A stretch of DNA of 64,000 nt from Poa pratensis (GCA_947311845.1 CAMZMU010000040.1:54815360-54879359), one strand, 5' to 3'; shown: positions 12,170-22,285, numbered from the stretch's first letter. Notes: generated from the letters alone by a model not told the origin. Program-made: numbers and translations.

Positions 12170-13631
12170 TTGTGTGTACTTATCTTTGCTATCCATCTAT
12201 TGCTATACTTCACAGGTGATTCAAGTAGACCTCCTATGCAGACGTATGGCCGCAATAGAGAAGCCGTGAGAAAGATCCCCGCAAAGAAGACTACATCTAA
12301 GCCTTCCGCTTCTGCTTCTAGGAAGAGAAAGGGCAAAGAGGCAAGGGCTAATTACTGGGAGATGAACAGCGTTGACTATGCTCAAGTCAGGCATGGAGAC
12401 TGGTACACCAAGGAAGAAAGGGATGCTGAAATTCAAGATCCTATGTTTTGGTGCATGGAGCAGCTATACATTCACAAGGACATCTATCTCAACTACAAGC
12501 ACCCTATTCGTCCAATGCTTCCAATAAAATTGAAGACCCTCTCGGACAAGCCCAGTTTTGCTCAAGCTGCACATGTGGTGGAACAGTTTGGCCTAGTTCC
12601 ACTCATGGAGAAACAATGTGATTTCAGTGTGCCTCTTGTGCTGCAGTTCTTTGCTACTCTTGTGATCAAGGATGATATTGTCAGGACTCTCAAATGGATC
12701 ACAGGAACAACTCAGTACGAGTCCGACTTTCGGAAGTTTGCCACTGTCCTTGGGTACACCTTCCGTGGCCTTCCCTCTCTTGGCCATCGTATGCATGATG
12801 TCGAGAAGCCCAACAGGAACAAGATCATGAGAAACATGTATGGTTCAGGTGGACACATTGGAAAGAAAGAAGGCCTCCTCCCTATCTATGATCAACTTGT
12901 GACCATCTTTCGATCCAACATTGCTCCAAGTGGAGGTAACAACGATGCACTCACAAGTCCTCTGATCAACTTGCTAAGCCTTGCTGAGAAATGTATTGCG
13001 AATGAAGACCCAGCCGGTGACTTCAAGGTGGATGTCATGGACTACATTTTCAATGAGGTGCATGAGGCCATGGTAAGCGGGTCCACTATGCCCCCTATGT
13101 TATGCTGCTCATCAAGGATACCTTGCGGAACCAAGATTTTAGTAAGGAGGATGTGGTATCTCACTATTACAATAAAGTCTATAACAAGAAAAGGGCTTCA
13201 TCTACTGCTGCTTCTGCCCCTGCCAGAGATTCTTTCATGAGAGATGCACGCTCTTCTGGTGCACCCCGTCAGGCAACTGCCCATTCCTTTACTCCTAAGT
13301 CAAAGAAGCTTAACTGGTTCCAGAAACACATTCTGTGCATGCACGTTGACATCCGCCATGGCCAGTATGATGCTTATTGTGAGAGGCAGAACATTCTCAA
13401 GAGACTTCCTAGCCTGCCAGGTGACCCTCCCGTGTCAGATCCTCTTTCTTATGACAGCTGGAATGTCGGTGCTCAAACTCCATGGGTTCAAATGAAGGAA
13501 TATCTTCTTGAGTCAGCTCCTTCAGCCTCTTCCCGTCCCTCCCGCACTCGAGCCGTGCTAGTGACGAAGATGATGATGAGGATGATGATAATGAGGATGA
13601 TGGTGATGAGGACTACGAGTCTGAGGAGTGA
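12170..13631 (+). pseudogene. Extra ORF downstream of copia pol (position of the Sirevirus env-like gene)
   Basis: The main frame runs from 12170 (or from ATG 12236) to about 13090. It encodes a basic start (KKTTSKPSASASRKRKGK) then a long globular region (DAEIQDPMFWCMEQLYIHKD, LVIKDDIVRTLKWITG). An indel near 13090-13100 moves it to the frame of 13102 (APYVMLLIKDTLRNQDF, YYNKVYNKKRA). A second indel near 13555 leads into a very acidic Asp/Glu tail ending at TGA 13629-13631. No clear transmembrane helix or fusion-type feature is seen in the main body, so an envelope role is not supported. The location between pol and the 3' LTR is that of Sirevirus env-like or plant-transposon-protein ORFs. 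A CTATACTTCACAG sequence just before 12216 resembles a splice acceptor. Confidence 0.65.
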
Positions 13632-14165
13632 TCCCTTTGGGACGTAGCATCGCTCTTTTCCCTTTTTTTCGTTTCGATGCCAAAGGGGGAGAAGTAGTTC
13701 TAGTAGGTTCTCCGTGTGAGATTTGCATGGGTTCGGGCACAAGCATATGCGTTTATCATTCTTATTGCGCTTGTGTCCATTTATCTTTATTTGTCGAACT
13801 TATTTGCTATTTGTGAGCTTTGAACTATGTGGTATGTGAGACATATGGATTTCTTCTTATGTATGGTTGAGACTACATTATGTTGTGCTATGATCTCTAT
13901 GGTTTTTTATCTACATCTATATGCACAAGGTATGATTCCCATCTCAAGTCTCAACCTAGTGTGTGATATGTCTCATTTGTGCATTTGTTGTTATCTATAT
14001 CATGTTGTTGTATCTTGTTGGAAAGTGTTCTCTCTATATGTGTGTATTTGCATTCCAAGGCAAACGAATTATATGCACACATTTAGGGAGAGTCCTTTCC
14101 ATTTTTCTTGAGAACATGATTAGTTGAGGAATTTTATTGCAAATCCTAGTGTTGTCATCTAACAC

Positions 14166-14180
14166 CAAAAAGGGGGAGAT
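14166..14180 (+). other. Polypurine tract of the copia element
   Basis: AAAAAGGGGGAGAT directly precedes the LTR start (TGAAAG at 14181), the correct place for plus-strand priming. A second tract, AAAGGGGGAGAAG, lies at about 13682-13694. Multiple polypurine tracts are a known Sirevirus trait. Confidence 0.8.
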
Positions 14181-15405
14181 TGAAAGAGCATTTCATGATC
14201 CCTTGTGTTTTGTCTGTTAGTTAACAACACTAGTGATACTTTAATCAGGTGTTAAGTGATGCAGGTTTTAATTGTGTATAACATTTAAGCATCAACACCA
14301 AAAAGAGAGAAGAAAAGAGCCAACTGGATATTTCACAAGTACCGGAATATCCGGTCCAAAAGAAGCAAGTGGAAACACGGCTAAGGACCATAACGTTTTG
14401 GGTACTGCAGGGAGCCGGATATTTCCAATCGGAAATTCCTGAAAGTATTCGGATTATCCGATTGACCGGATTATCCGGTCCGGAAGTTCATCGGATTATC
14501 CGGTTCTAAAGAAGCAAAGTGAAAAAAATGGCTAAGGACTAGAACGAGAAGGGTACTGAAGGGAGCCGGATATTTCCAATCGGAATTTCCTGAAAGTATT
14601 CGGATTATCCGGTTGACCGAATTATCCGGTCCTAACTTGGACCGGAATATCCGGTTCCCTGGGTCCCCAACGGACAGATTTCTGGGAGGGGTATAAATAC
14701 CCCTCCACCTACCTCCAGCCAGCTAGCTCGCGCAACATTGAAGAACACCATTATTGCAAGCTCAAGAATCACTAGATCTCCCAATCCCTCCACCCAAACT
14801 TGTTGATCTTTGGAGGATTGAAGGAGAAGGCCCGGATCTACATCTTCACCAAGCCGATTTACTTTTCCCCCTCATTCACTTGAGGGACCATTTGCTAGGG
14901 TTTCCATTGGGAAAACCTAGCCCCTTGTTGTACTTACTTTTTTTTTTGTGACAGATTGTAGCCGTTCGGGAGCCCCCAATCCAGTTGTGGGTTGTGCCCC
15001 GGATTGTTGTTGTAAAGGCTCCGGTTTCCGCCTTGAAGGGAACCGATAGTGGAAGGTGAACCAATCCTTTGTGGTGCGGTTCATCGGAGAAGAAGGTGAG
15101 CCTTTGTGGCGTTGTGACCAACCTTTGTGGTGGTCTCACACCTCTCCAACGAGACGTACTCCCCTAAAAAGGAGGAACTCGGGAATACATCCTTGTCTCC
15201 GCGTGCTTCACTTCGGTTACCTCTATCCTTGTTTACCGCCTTTACTTTGTGTATCTTGCTTAGTTGCTAGCTTTTCATATAGGTAAATTCACCATAGTTG
15301 CATATCTAGAGAATTTACCTTTTGTGTCAAGCCTAATTTGAAAAAGAACTAAAATTTAAAGTAGGACCTATTCACCCCCCCTCTAGGTGTCATACGATCC
15401 TTTCA
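14181..15405 (+). repeat. 3' LTR of the Sirevirus-type element (1,225 bp)
   Basis: It starts TGAAAG and ends CTTTCA, a perfect 6-bp inverted terminal repeat. The last 40 bases (ATTCACCCCCCCTCTAGG...) match the usual end of Sirevirus LTRs. The U3 part carries at least six CCGG-cored palindromes (about 14341-14660), followed by a TATA box. Confidence 0.9.
14692..14699 (+). promoter_or_regulatory. TATA box of the copia LTR promoter
   Basis: TATAAATA in a GC-rich setting (GGGGTATAAATACCCC) lies about 30 bp downstream of the last palindromic repeat. This is the expected U3 promoter layout; activity is inferred. Confidence 0.7.
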
Positions 15406-15578
15406 CACTCAATGGAAGTGTTCTTTCCCATTGCCAAGTGATCATCAACGAGATCAGCCGAAATACCATGCCATCACGTGCTATGTTGCAATCACCTTCT
15501 AGATAGTGCTATGTCCAAGAAGACCGCAACAACTCATCATGTACTCGTTAAAACGATCATGTTGCTTCATATAGTTGG
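15406..15578. other. Low-copy flank between copia LTR and gypsy insertion
   Basis: This 173-bp stretch starts with the copia target site CACTC and ends with GTTGG, the target site of the next element. It continues uninterrupted at 22286-22408 beyond that element. I see no gene or known repeat in it. Confidence 0.6.
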
Positions 15579-16722
15579 TGTTGACGACCAATTTTGGCTT
15601 ACAAAGAGGTATCATCAAGATTATCTCGGATGAAAGTATAATGTGAACGAAAGTTGAGTGTATGATCGAGACAACCAACTTTGGTTTTTGGATCATCTCA
15701 ATTCGAGGTCATATGCAACTTGTGGAGCCAAAATAAGACATTCTCTGTCCTTTGGCGCACACGAAGCTCGCCCTACCACAGACGTCCTCTGCCCTCGGGT
15801 GAGTGCAATCGGGAAGTACTAAAAAAACGCATTGATTTGCTTCCGATTGAATTTGAGAGGTCCAGATGGCGTCAAATGGAAAAACGTATAAAAGGAAAGT
15901 TCTTCGTTTTTTCGAGACAAACAACTTCTCTTTTTACGAGATTTCGATCCGGAGTCGTTTACTACCTCAAAAACGACCCGGAAGGTGCAGACCGAACAGT
16001 TTTGGCACACGAAGCAGAAGCGCACAGGCTGGTCGCCCTACCACAGACGTGCTCTGCCCTCGGGCGCGGGCAATCCGGAAAAGACTAAAAACGCATCGAT
16101 TTGTTTCCGATTGAATTTGAGGGGTCCAGATGAAGTCAAATGAAAAAACGCATAAAATGAAAGTTCTTCGTTTTTTCGAGGCGAACAACTTTGTCTTCTA
16201 CGAGATTTTCATCCGAGGTCGGTAACTGGCTCAAACACGACCCGAAAGGTGCAGACCGAACTGTTTTGGAAAGTTCGGGTCAGCTATCCGAATTGGACCC
16301 AAATTAGGGTTTTGGACGTGGATCCAAGTTGTTTCCTTGCACGGGAAGTCCAGCCGCTCCTTATATACATGAGGGGTGACGGCCGATTGAACCAACACCA
16401 ATCGAACAAATCAATCTACTACTCTTTCGTGTTCATCTACTTTTATCCCTCTCCCTTGTATCTTTCTTCTCGTTCTTCGCCGTTCTTCAGGATTGGAGGC
16501 TGCGAATCCACGAGGCTCTAGGGGCGGTCAGGCCGACCTAGGGCAGCCCATAGCCGCCGTGAGCCCTGACGGGGTCCCTCCCGGGCGAGCGGGGTTTCGG
16601 GTCTACAAAAGCGCTCGCCGGATTGTCTTGCGTATCGCGCTTCCGGCGAGCCTCCCGCGGAGTGGGTTGCGGAGCATCTCCCTCGGCGCCGCGGGTACAC
16701 GTGACGTGTTCGTGTGTCAACA
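15579..16722 (+). repeat. 5' LTR of the pol-less gypsy element (1,144 bp)
   Basis: Its boundaries come from alignment to the LTR at 21228-22285 and from the TSD. It contains an imperfect internal tandem duplication with a period of about 264 bp (compare 15831 and 16095, both starting AT(T/C)GATTTG). A TATATA sits at 16362-16367. The 3' part is GC-rich. Confidence 0.9.
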
Positions 16723-16729
16723 CACTTTT

Positions 16730-16747
16730 TGGCGACTCCGCTGGGGA
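16730..16747 (+). other. Primer-binding-site region of the pol-less gypsy element
   Basis: TGGCGACTCCGCTGGGGA lies 7 bp after the LTR end. The identical sequence follows the LTR of the gypsy element at 60.35-64 kb, which supports a functional role in priming. The primer tRNA was not assigned. Confidence 0.6.
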
Positions 16748-16821
16748 GGAAGCGAACGGTCTCCAGCCCGTTCTTGCTACCAAGAGAGCGTCATCAAGAG
16801 ACTGCAATCTACATCGGTAAC

Positions 16822-17910
16822 ATGAATCCTCAATCGCCTTATGTAGATGCAAATTACTCTTATGTTGATGTTGCTAGATCCTTTGATATGAGTACTGTAT
16901 CAGCTAGCCCTAGTTCTTACTATGTGCAAAAGCCGATGCAAGATAATTTCTATGCTTCAACTCCTTATAATTTTAGCAATCTGCAACATGTGTATTCGAA
17001 TTCTCATGCATCGGCTGCCCCATATCTTAGGCCGATGAGTAACGTGGGTTATTCGACAGATCAATATGAGACACCTCAGGGCAAGAGGATGTCTCACGGT
17101 TTTATCCATCGGCTGCCGACTCGCAATATGCGGGGTCATCCCCAAACAGGCCGATGGATGGGGGAATCGGCTATGCTGGTACCAGCGACTTGGCCGGTTA
17201 CTCCCAACCGACATATACTGCCTTATATGATTACTCAATCGGTACCTTATGTTACTAACGTTTCAGCTTCATGTGGAACTAGTGAGACACATAATTCGGC
17301 TTCGCACTTTCACGGTATTCACAGCCGAACATGTGAGAATTTAACAGGAGCACATGTACCTTCATCTTCTACCGACGCACATGAATTTGATGATTGGAAG
17401 GAAAAACTTGCAGCTGATTTCAAAAGGTTCTATGCTCTTCACCTGGAACTAGAAGAAAGGCCCAATGATCCAGCTACGATACAAGCTTATGAGGCGTATA
17501 AGAAGAGACGTGAAGAGGAGCGTGAACAATTCAAGATCAAGTTTTATCCCTCACAATTGCAAAATTTCGGCAGCTCATGGCAGAAAGAAACTGAAAGAGT
17601 CGGGGGGCAATTTCGCCTTACAGAGGCTAACAACGGTGACTTCACTACGCCAACGTTCGAGCAATTATCAGACGAGCAGTGTCAAGGCTATGAAGTTATC
17701 AGGAACAAGCGCAAAGAGGAGTTCGAAGCGCTCAAGAAAAAGCGTGATGAGGAAGACTTGCAGATGTTTTACGCAACTCTCAAGAAGGATATTCCAGCAT
17801 CTATTTCTCCACGTGGCAATCATATCGAGCTCTCTGCGCTACTGACACAAGAAGACGAAACTCTGCAAATCAACCAACATGACGGAGTTGACCCGACAAT
17901 TACGATCTAG
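16822..17910 (+). CDS. First ORF of the pol-less gypsy element (gag-like leader protein)
   Basis: The ATG at 16822 (MNPQSPYVDANYSYVD) is preferred over the in-frame ATG at 16714, because the latter lies inside the LTR and would translate across the primer-binding site. The N-terminal half is Tyr/Ser/Pro-rich and low in complexity. The C-terminal half (about residues 200-340) is strongly charged and helical, with KKRREEEREQFKIKF and KRKEEFEALKKKRDEEDL, so a coiled coil is likely. No gag core or zinc knuckle is recognised with confidence. It ends at TAG 17908-17910, and the same frame stays open for 2.4 kb after that stop. The function is unknown; a structural role in particle assembly is inferred from position only. 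Confidence 0.65.
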   Translation: MNPQSPYVDANYSYVDVARSFDMSTVSASPSSYYVQKPMQDNFYASTPYNFSNLQHVYSNSHASAAPYLRPMSNVGYSTDQYETPQGKRMSHGFIHRLPTRNMRGHPQTGRWMGESAMLVPATWPVTPNRHILPYMITQSVPYVTNVSASCGTSETHNSASHFHGIHSRTCENLTGAHVPSSSTDAHEFDDWKEKLAADFKRFYALHLELEERPNDPATIQAYEAYKKRREEEREQFKIKFYPSQLQNFGSSWQKETERVGGQFRLTEANNGDFTTPTFEQLSDEQCQGYEVIRNKRKEEFEALKKKRDEEDLQMFYATLKKDIPASISPRGNHIELSALLTQEDETLQINQHDGVDPTITI

Positions 17911-20331
17911 GCGACAAAAGAAGCCGCGTCATGCAATACATGTGTCGGGTCCAATCAGCAGAGGAGGATCGACCCGGCTATAACGACCGACTTCGCAGAA
18001 GCCGAACTTAGCAGTTCGGGCAATGGCGAGTCGGGCATACACGCAGGGTCTATCAAGCCGGCAGAGGAGAGCTTCGTCAAGGAGGAGCACGGCGAGCAAC
18101 ACGAGACGGCCGTGCTCAACTTTTCTGGATGCGAGGGAGTTTACATACTACCCAGCAGGTTCCGTGCCAAAGATGATGAGCATCAAGAACAAGAAGACAC
18201 AGCCGAACAAAGTTCGGTTAATGATGAACATCAAGAGCCAGAAAGCGAAGCCGAACAATGTTCGGTTGACAAGGAGGCTCCAAGAGACTCGGCACGAGAT
18301 CCAGAAGAGGAAGAAGGCAAGGCGTTGGAGAATTATATAAAAACAGGGCAAGATATTGTTCAGGCCATGCAACCATCACGCTCTCCCAACGTCTCCGAAG
18401 AGGTATATCTAGCAAATAATTTACTTATTTTCCGATTTGGTCAAAACTATATTATTGATGCTTCTACCAGTAAGATTTTTATAAGAAACATTGAAAGACC
18501 AATCGTGAAAGGTAATTTATTTGTTAGCGATAAAATTGATTCAGAATTTATCGGTCAACATATTGTGCCCTTTAGAGAGACCGATAGTAACAAATTCTTA
18601 CTGCTAAAGCTTTCCCCATTGTTTGTTTTGAGCTTTATATCTACATGGGCAGCTTTGTTTATTTCATACTTGGCTAACATTTGGTCTCAAGTGAGACATA
18701 TTTGTTCTAACTATTTTGTTTTCAGAAATATAAAGCCAAGTTTAGAATATTTTGAGAAAGCCGATGCTAGTATAATGGCTTATCCGAGAACATCGGATAA
18801 AAAGTGCAAAAGTCAGAACATAACTGAATGGGGTGACGCTAAATCTGAACCATTCGGTTACTTAACTCAAAAGCCGTTCTCACAACACGATCGGCTAGAT
18901 AATAAACAATGTACCTTCATTCCGGGCATAGGTGATCACATAGTCGGTGCATCGCCGACTAACCCAATTGTCATAGAAGATTACCATGTCGAGCCGTCAA
19001 GACAAGAGCGAATGCTTAATTCGTTCGCGCAGAACATCAAAGACTGCGATGTGTTTCATGATGCACAATCGGCCTTCGAAGGACGATTGGAATTTGTTGA
19101 AGGACAAGTTGATAGCCAACCGGCTAATATTAATCTTGACGGTGATCACGTGTTGACTCGGCTGCCTCAAGCCGGTTCATCCCAAGACGGACGGGTATAC
19201 GCTGAAGATGATGGGATCGATTCGTCAAGCAAAGAAATTTCCCAAGACGGCAATCCTGAAGATGAACGTTCCATCAAAGCTCCAGCAAGGAAGCCTAACA
19301 CTGGGGGTCAACAAGCATATTCAAGGACCGATGCCTGCAATGGTAGAAGGGACAAAGGCAGCGATAAGCATAGAAGGAGGAAATCTAAAGTGACCTTCGC
19401 TCAATTATTGGAGAAGTATCAGAAGATAAGCGAAGCAAAAAGTGCTTATCGGCCAACTGAAGCAAAGGCATTCAAGTCACCCCCGAGGCGTAAATCTGAG
19501 GACCAGTATTGGAAAAAGAAGAAGCCCGACACGCCGACTACGCAAACTTCTTTTGGGCCGCCAATGCCGAAGTCGTCCATGCCTTCCCATGCCGGCTTCT
19601 ATTTATATCAATCACGGGACAGGTATGATTCGCGGACACACCATCAGTCTTATGCTAAATCACCTCGCCAAGTTTATGCAGCTCCGAGAGAATCAACACG
19701 ACAACCACATGTCAAAGACCGGCTCAATCAAGGGTCAGCCAGGAGCTCATGGAGGAAGAAGGAGGTGGTCAAGCAAGTATACATAGTAAAAAGAGATGGC
19801 CGCAAAGATGTTATTCCGGACCCGACTACAAGTAACCAAAAGCCAGCTAAAATGATGTTGGCTACAAAGGGCAAGGAAGTGAAGCGAATAACTTTCAAGG
19901 ACCCAGTCGTCAAGTCTAGACAAGCCAAGCTGGAAGTGCCCAAAGCCAGAAAAGAACTGCCAGTGCATAAAGCAAAGTCACAGCCGGGATACCCACTCGG
20001 CTTATCACATTGGCAAGAGTGGCAGCTCAAGCGGCTTAGAGCCGAAGAGTTGGAGAAGTTGAACATGGCGTGGGTTCCGAAAAGAAGCCCTCAAATCAAA
20101 AACGGTGCACCAGCTTCTGTTGCAAAGCCGGCAGGAGTAAAGGAGGACAAGCAAGAAGTCGGCAGGCGAAACCGACGATTTTCATCTCGCTATAGGAGAC
20201 CTCAAACGGTGCGTCATCCATGTTCTTCAACTATATCATCAAAGTTAGCACCTCACAATTTATCCCCAGCCGAAACTTCTAATCTATTTCGGGTATTCAC
20301 ACTTTGGTGGACGGGTTCTCTAGGTCCTTGA
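17911..20331 (+). CDS. Second ORF of the pol-less gypsy element, in frame after UAG
   Basis: This is the same reading frame as the upstream ORF. It is open from 17911 to TGA at 20329-20331; the first internal ATG is 18112. It is acidic at first (EQEDTAEQSS, EEEEGKALENY), then has a hydrophobic stretch near 18605-18690 (LFVLSFISTWAALFISYLAN) that could be a membrane segment. The C-terminal third is basic (NGRRDKGSDKHRRRKSKVTF). It ends with PGYPLGLSHWQEWQLKRL and LEKLNMAWVPK, motifs I associate with grass gypsy elements between gag and pol. No catalytic domain is seen. Either ORF 2 is made by readthrough or re-initiation, or the UAG is a mutation in a single approximately 1,170-codon ORF. Confidence 0.6.
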   Translation, partial: ATKEAASCNTCVGSNQQRRIDPAITTDFAEAELSSSGNGESGIHAGSIKPAEESFVKEEHGEQHETAVLNFSGCEGVYILPSRFRAKDDEHQEQEDTAEQSSVNDEHQEPESEAEQCSVDKEAPRDSARDPEEEEGKALENYIKTGQDIVQAMQPSRSPNVSEEVYLANNLLIFRFGQNYIIDASTSKIFIRNIERPIVKGNLFVSDKIDSEFIGQHIVPFRETDSNKFLLLKLSPLFVLSFISTWAALFISYLANIWSQVRHICSNYFVFRNIKPSLEYFEKADASIMAYPRTSDKKCKSQNITEWGDAKSEPFGYLTQKPFSQHDRLDNKQCTFIPGIGDHIVGASPTNPIVIEDYHVEPSRQERMLNSFAQNIKDCDVFHDAQSAFEGRLEFVEGQVDSQPANINLDGDHVLTRLPQAGSSQDGRVYAEDDGIDSSSKEISQDGNPEDERSIKAPARKPNTGGQQAYSRTDACNGRRDKGSDKHRRRKSKVTFAQLLEKYQKISEAKSAYRPTEAKAFKSPPRRKSEDQYWKKKKPDTPTTQTSFGPPMPKSSMPSHAGFYLYQSRDRYDSRTHHQSYAKSPRQVYAAPRESTRQPHVKDRLNQGSARSSWRKKEVVKQVYIVKRDGRKDVIPDPTTSNQKPAKMMLATKGKEVKRITFKDPVVKSRQAKLEVPKARKELPVHKAKSQPGYPLGLSHWQEWQLKRLRAEELEKLNMAWVPKRSPQIKNGAPASVAKPAGVKEDKQEVGRRNRRFSSRYRRPQTVRHPCSSTISSKLAPHNLSPAETSNLFRVFTLWWTGSLGP

Positions 20332-21227
20332 AGATAAGGACGCACGGCCGATATTTGCATATCGCCCTAAGAATGCATTGTGTTGACAAAGCCGACATCT
20401 GGCTAGAGGTACTCTTCATGATTTTATCTCCTCCCTGGAAGCCGATGCTCAGTTTTGCCAATACTAGTAAGGACGACTTGATTATTAAGTCGGCCATTAA
20501 CAAAGGATCTAGTGCAAGCCGGATGGACGGTTAGAATAAATATGTTTTTCTTATCTACAGGATCCGAATCAAAGGTTTCAGGCGGGCTGCATCACGGGAC
20601 AGATATATGGAGACGCTTGTAACATTAGTATCAAGTTGGCAAGAGTGAAAATTGAAAAGTCTTAGTGCTGAAGAGTTAAAAAGAAGAACATGGCATGGAC
20701 TCTTAAGAAGAGCCGAAAGGACAAGAATGATGTGCAAGTTTCTATCACAAGATCAGAATGAAACCATCAAGCAATTGAGCCGAAGGTTTGCATCGTCGCG
20801 TCAAAATCTTCGGTTGGCACATCGTTCAAATTATTCAAACATGCTATCAATGCCTTTGTCAGGGAGTTCACCACCAGGTATGATTGGCTACCCCCATGGG
20901 TTTATCTTGATCCATGGATGCATCATAATTCTTTACATCATGAAAGGGTATTACCAAGTCATTATACCTTTGATTAGTTGCAGTATTGCTAATCTAAGAG
21001 CCGAAATTCCTGGAGTTCACAATCAGATTTATCGTTTCATTTACTTGTTTCGGCTATACATACTTTGGTGGATGATTTATGCATTCCCTTGAGGAAAATA
21101 TATGTGGCCGATAACTTTTTATCGTTCTAAGAGATTATACAAGCATGGTCGATGGAGTGTTGACATCGTCCTGGGAATGCAAATTATTTTTTGGCACGCA
21201 AGCTCTGCCAAAAAACAGGGGAGCATG
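20332..21227 (+). other. Non-coding 3' part of the pol-less gypsy element with diverged internal repeats
   Basis: This stretch partly repeats upstream material. 20590-20720 resembles 19610-20100 (ATCACGGGACAG, TGGCAAGAGTG, GAAGAGTT, AACATGGC in order), and 21049-21150 resembles 20283-20400. No long ORF survives. It ends in a purine-rich tract before the LTR. Confidence 0.55.
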
Positions 21228-22285
21228 TGTTGATGACCAATTTTGGCTTACAAAGAGGTATCATCAAGATTATCTCGGATGAAAGTATAATGTGAACGAA
21301 AGTTGAGCGTATGATCGAGACAACCAACTTTGGTTTTTGGATCATCTCAATTCGAGGTCATATGCAACTTGTGGAGCCAAAATAAGACATTCGCTGTCCT
21401 TTGGCGCACACGAAGCTCGCCCTACCACAGACGTCCTCTGCCCTCGGGTGAGTGCAATCGGGAAGTACTAAAAAAACGTATCGATTTGTTTCCGATTGAA
21501 TTTGAGAGGTCCAGATGGCGTCAAATGAAAAACGTATAAAAGGAAAGTTCTTCGTTTTTTCGAGACAAACAACTTCTCTTTTTACGAGATTTCGATCCGG
21601 AGTCGTTTACTACCTCAAAAACGACCCGGAAGGTGCAGACCGAACAGTTTTGGCACACGAAGCAGAAGAGCACAGGCTGGTCGCCCTACCACAGACGTGC
21701 TCTGCCCTCGGGCGCGGGCAATCCGGAAAAGACTAAAAACGCATCGATTTGTTTCCGATTGAATTTGAGGGGTCCAGATGAAGTCAAATGGAAGTCAAAT
21801 GGACCCGAAAGGTGCAGACCGAACTGTTTTGGAAAGTTCGGGTCAACTATCCGAATTGGACCCAAATTAGGGTTTTGGACGTGGATCCAAGTTGTTTCCT
21901 TGCACGGGAAGTCCAGCCGCTCCTTATATACATGAGGGGTGACGGCCGATTGAACCAACACCAATCGAACAAATCAATCTACTACTCTTTCGTGTTCATC
22001 TACTTTTATCCCTCTCCCTTGTATCTTTCTTCTCGTTCTTCGCCGTTCTTCAGGATTGGAGGCTGCGAATCCACGAGGCTCTAGGGGCGGTCAGGCCGAC
22101 CTAGGGCAGCCCATAGCCGCCGCGAGCCCTGACGGGGTCCCTCCCGGGCGAGCGGGGTTTCGGGTCTACAAAAGCGCTCGCCGGATTGTCTTGCGTATCG
22201 CGCTTCCGGCGAGCCTCCCGCGGAGTGGGTTGCGGAGCATCTCCCTCGGCGCCGCGGGTACACGTGACGTGTTCGTGTGTCAACA
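21228..22285 (+). repeat. 3' LTR of the pol-less gypsy element (1,058 bp)
   Basis: It is a direct repeat of 15579-16722 with the same TGTTGA/TCAACA ends. Relative to the 5' copy it lacks about 97 bp (16143-16238), replaced by a short GAAGTCAAATG duplication, giving a net difference of 86 bp. The remainder differs at only a few sites. Confidence 0.9.

Larger units (their letters stand above)
5403..15405 (+). mobile_element. Sirevirus-type (Maximus/SIRE lineage) Ty1/copia element, 5' end hidden by the nested gypsy insertion
   Basis: The order is gag, protease, integrase, reverse transcriptase, RNase H, a further ORF downstream of pol, polypurine tracts, then a 3' LTR. The extra ORF, repeated AAAGGGGGAGA-like polypurine tracts and CCGG-cored palindromes are established hallmarks of the Sirevirus genus. 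The element is dead: premature stops and indels hit gag, protease, integrase, RT and RNase H. It was further disrupted by the Athila-like element at 5402 and a CACTA element at 9835-11053. The 3' LTR is followed by CACTC (15406-15410), the expected target duplication, whose partner lies outside the window. Confidence 0.85.
15579..22285 (+). mobile_element. Non-autonomous Ty3/gypsy-type element without pol, complete with TSD
   Basis: Two direct LTRs (15579-16722 and 21228-22285) share the ends TGTTGA/TCAACA. The element is flanked by a perfect 5-bp duplication GTTGG (15574-15578 and 22286-22290). A PBS-like TGGCGACTCCGCTGGGGA follows the 5' LTR, and a purine-rich AAAACAGGGGAGCA precedes the 3' LTR. 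The 4.5-kb interior encodes only gag-like or unknown protein; no protease, RT, RNase H or integrase motif was found. The LTRs are nearly identical apart from an 86-bp net deletion in the second, so the insertion looks young. Mobility would depend on a pol-bearing relative, possibly one resembling the element at 60.35-64 kb. Confidence 0.9.

Noticed and set aside
15681..16825. ORFs of up to 135 codons in the gypsy LTRs (also 21330-22440)
   Set aside because: LTR sequence, repeated in both LTRs, no protein domain.
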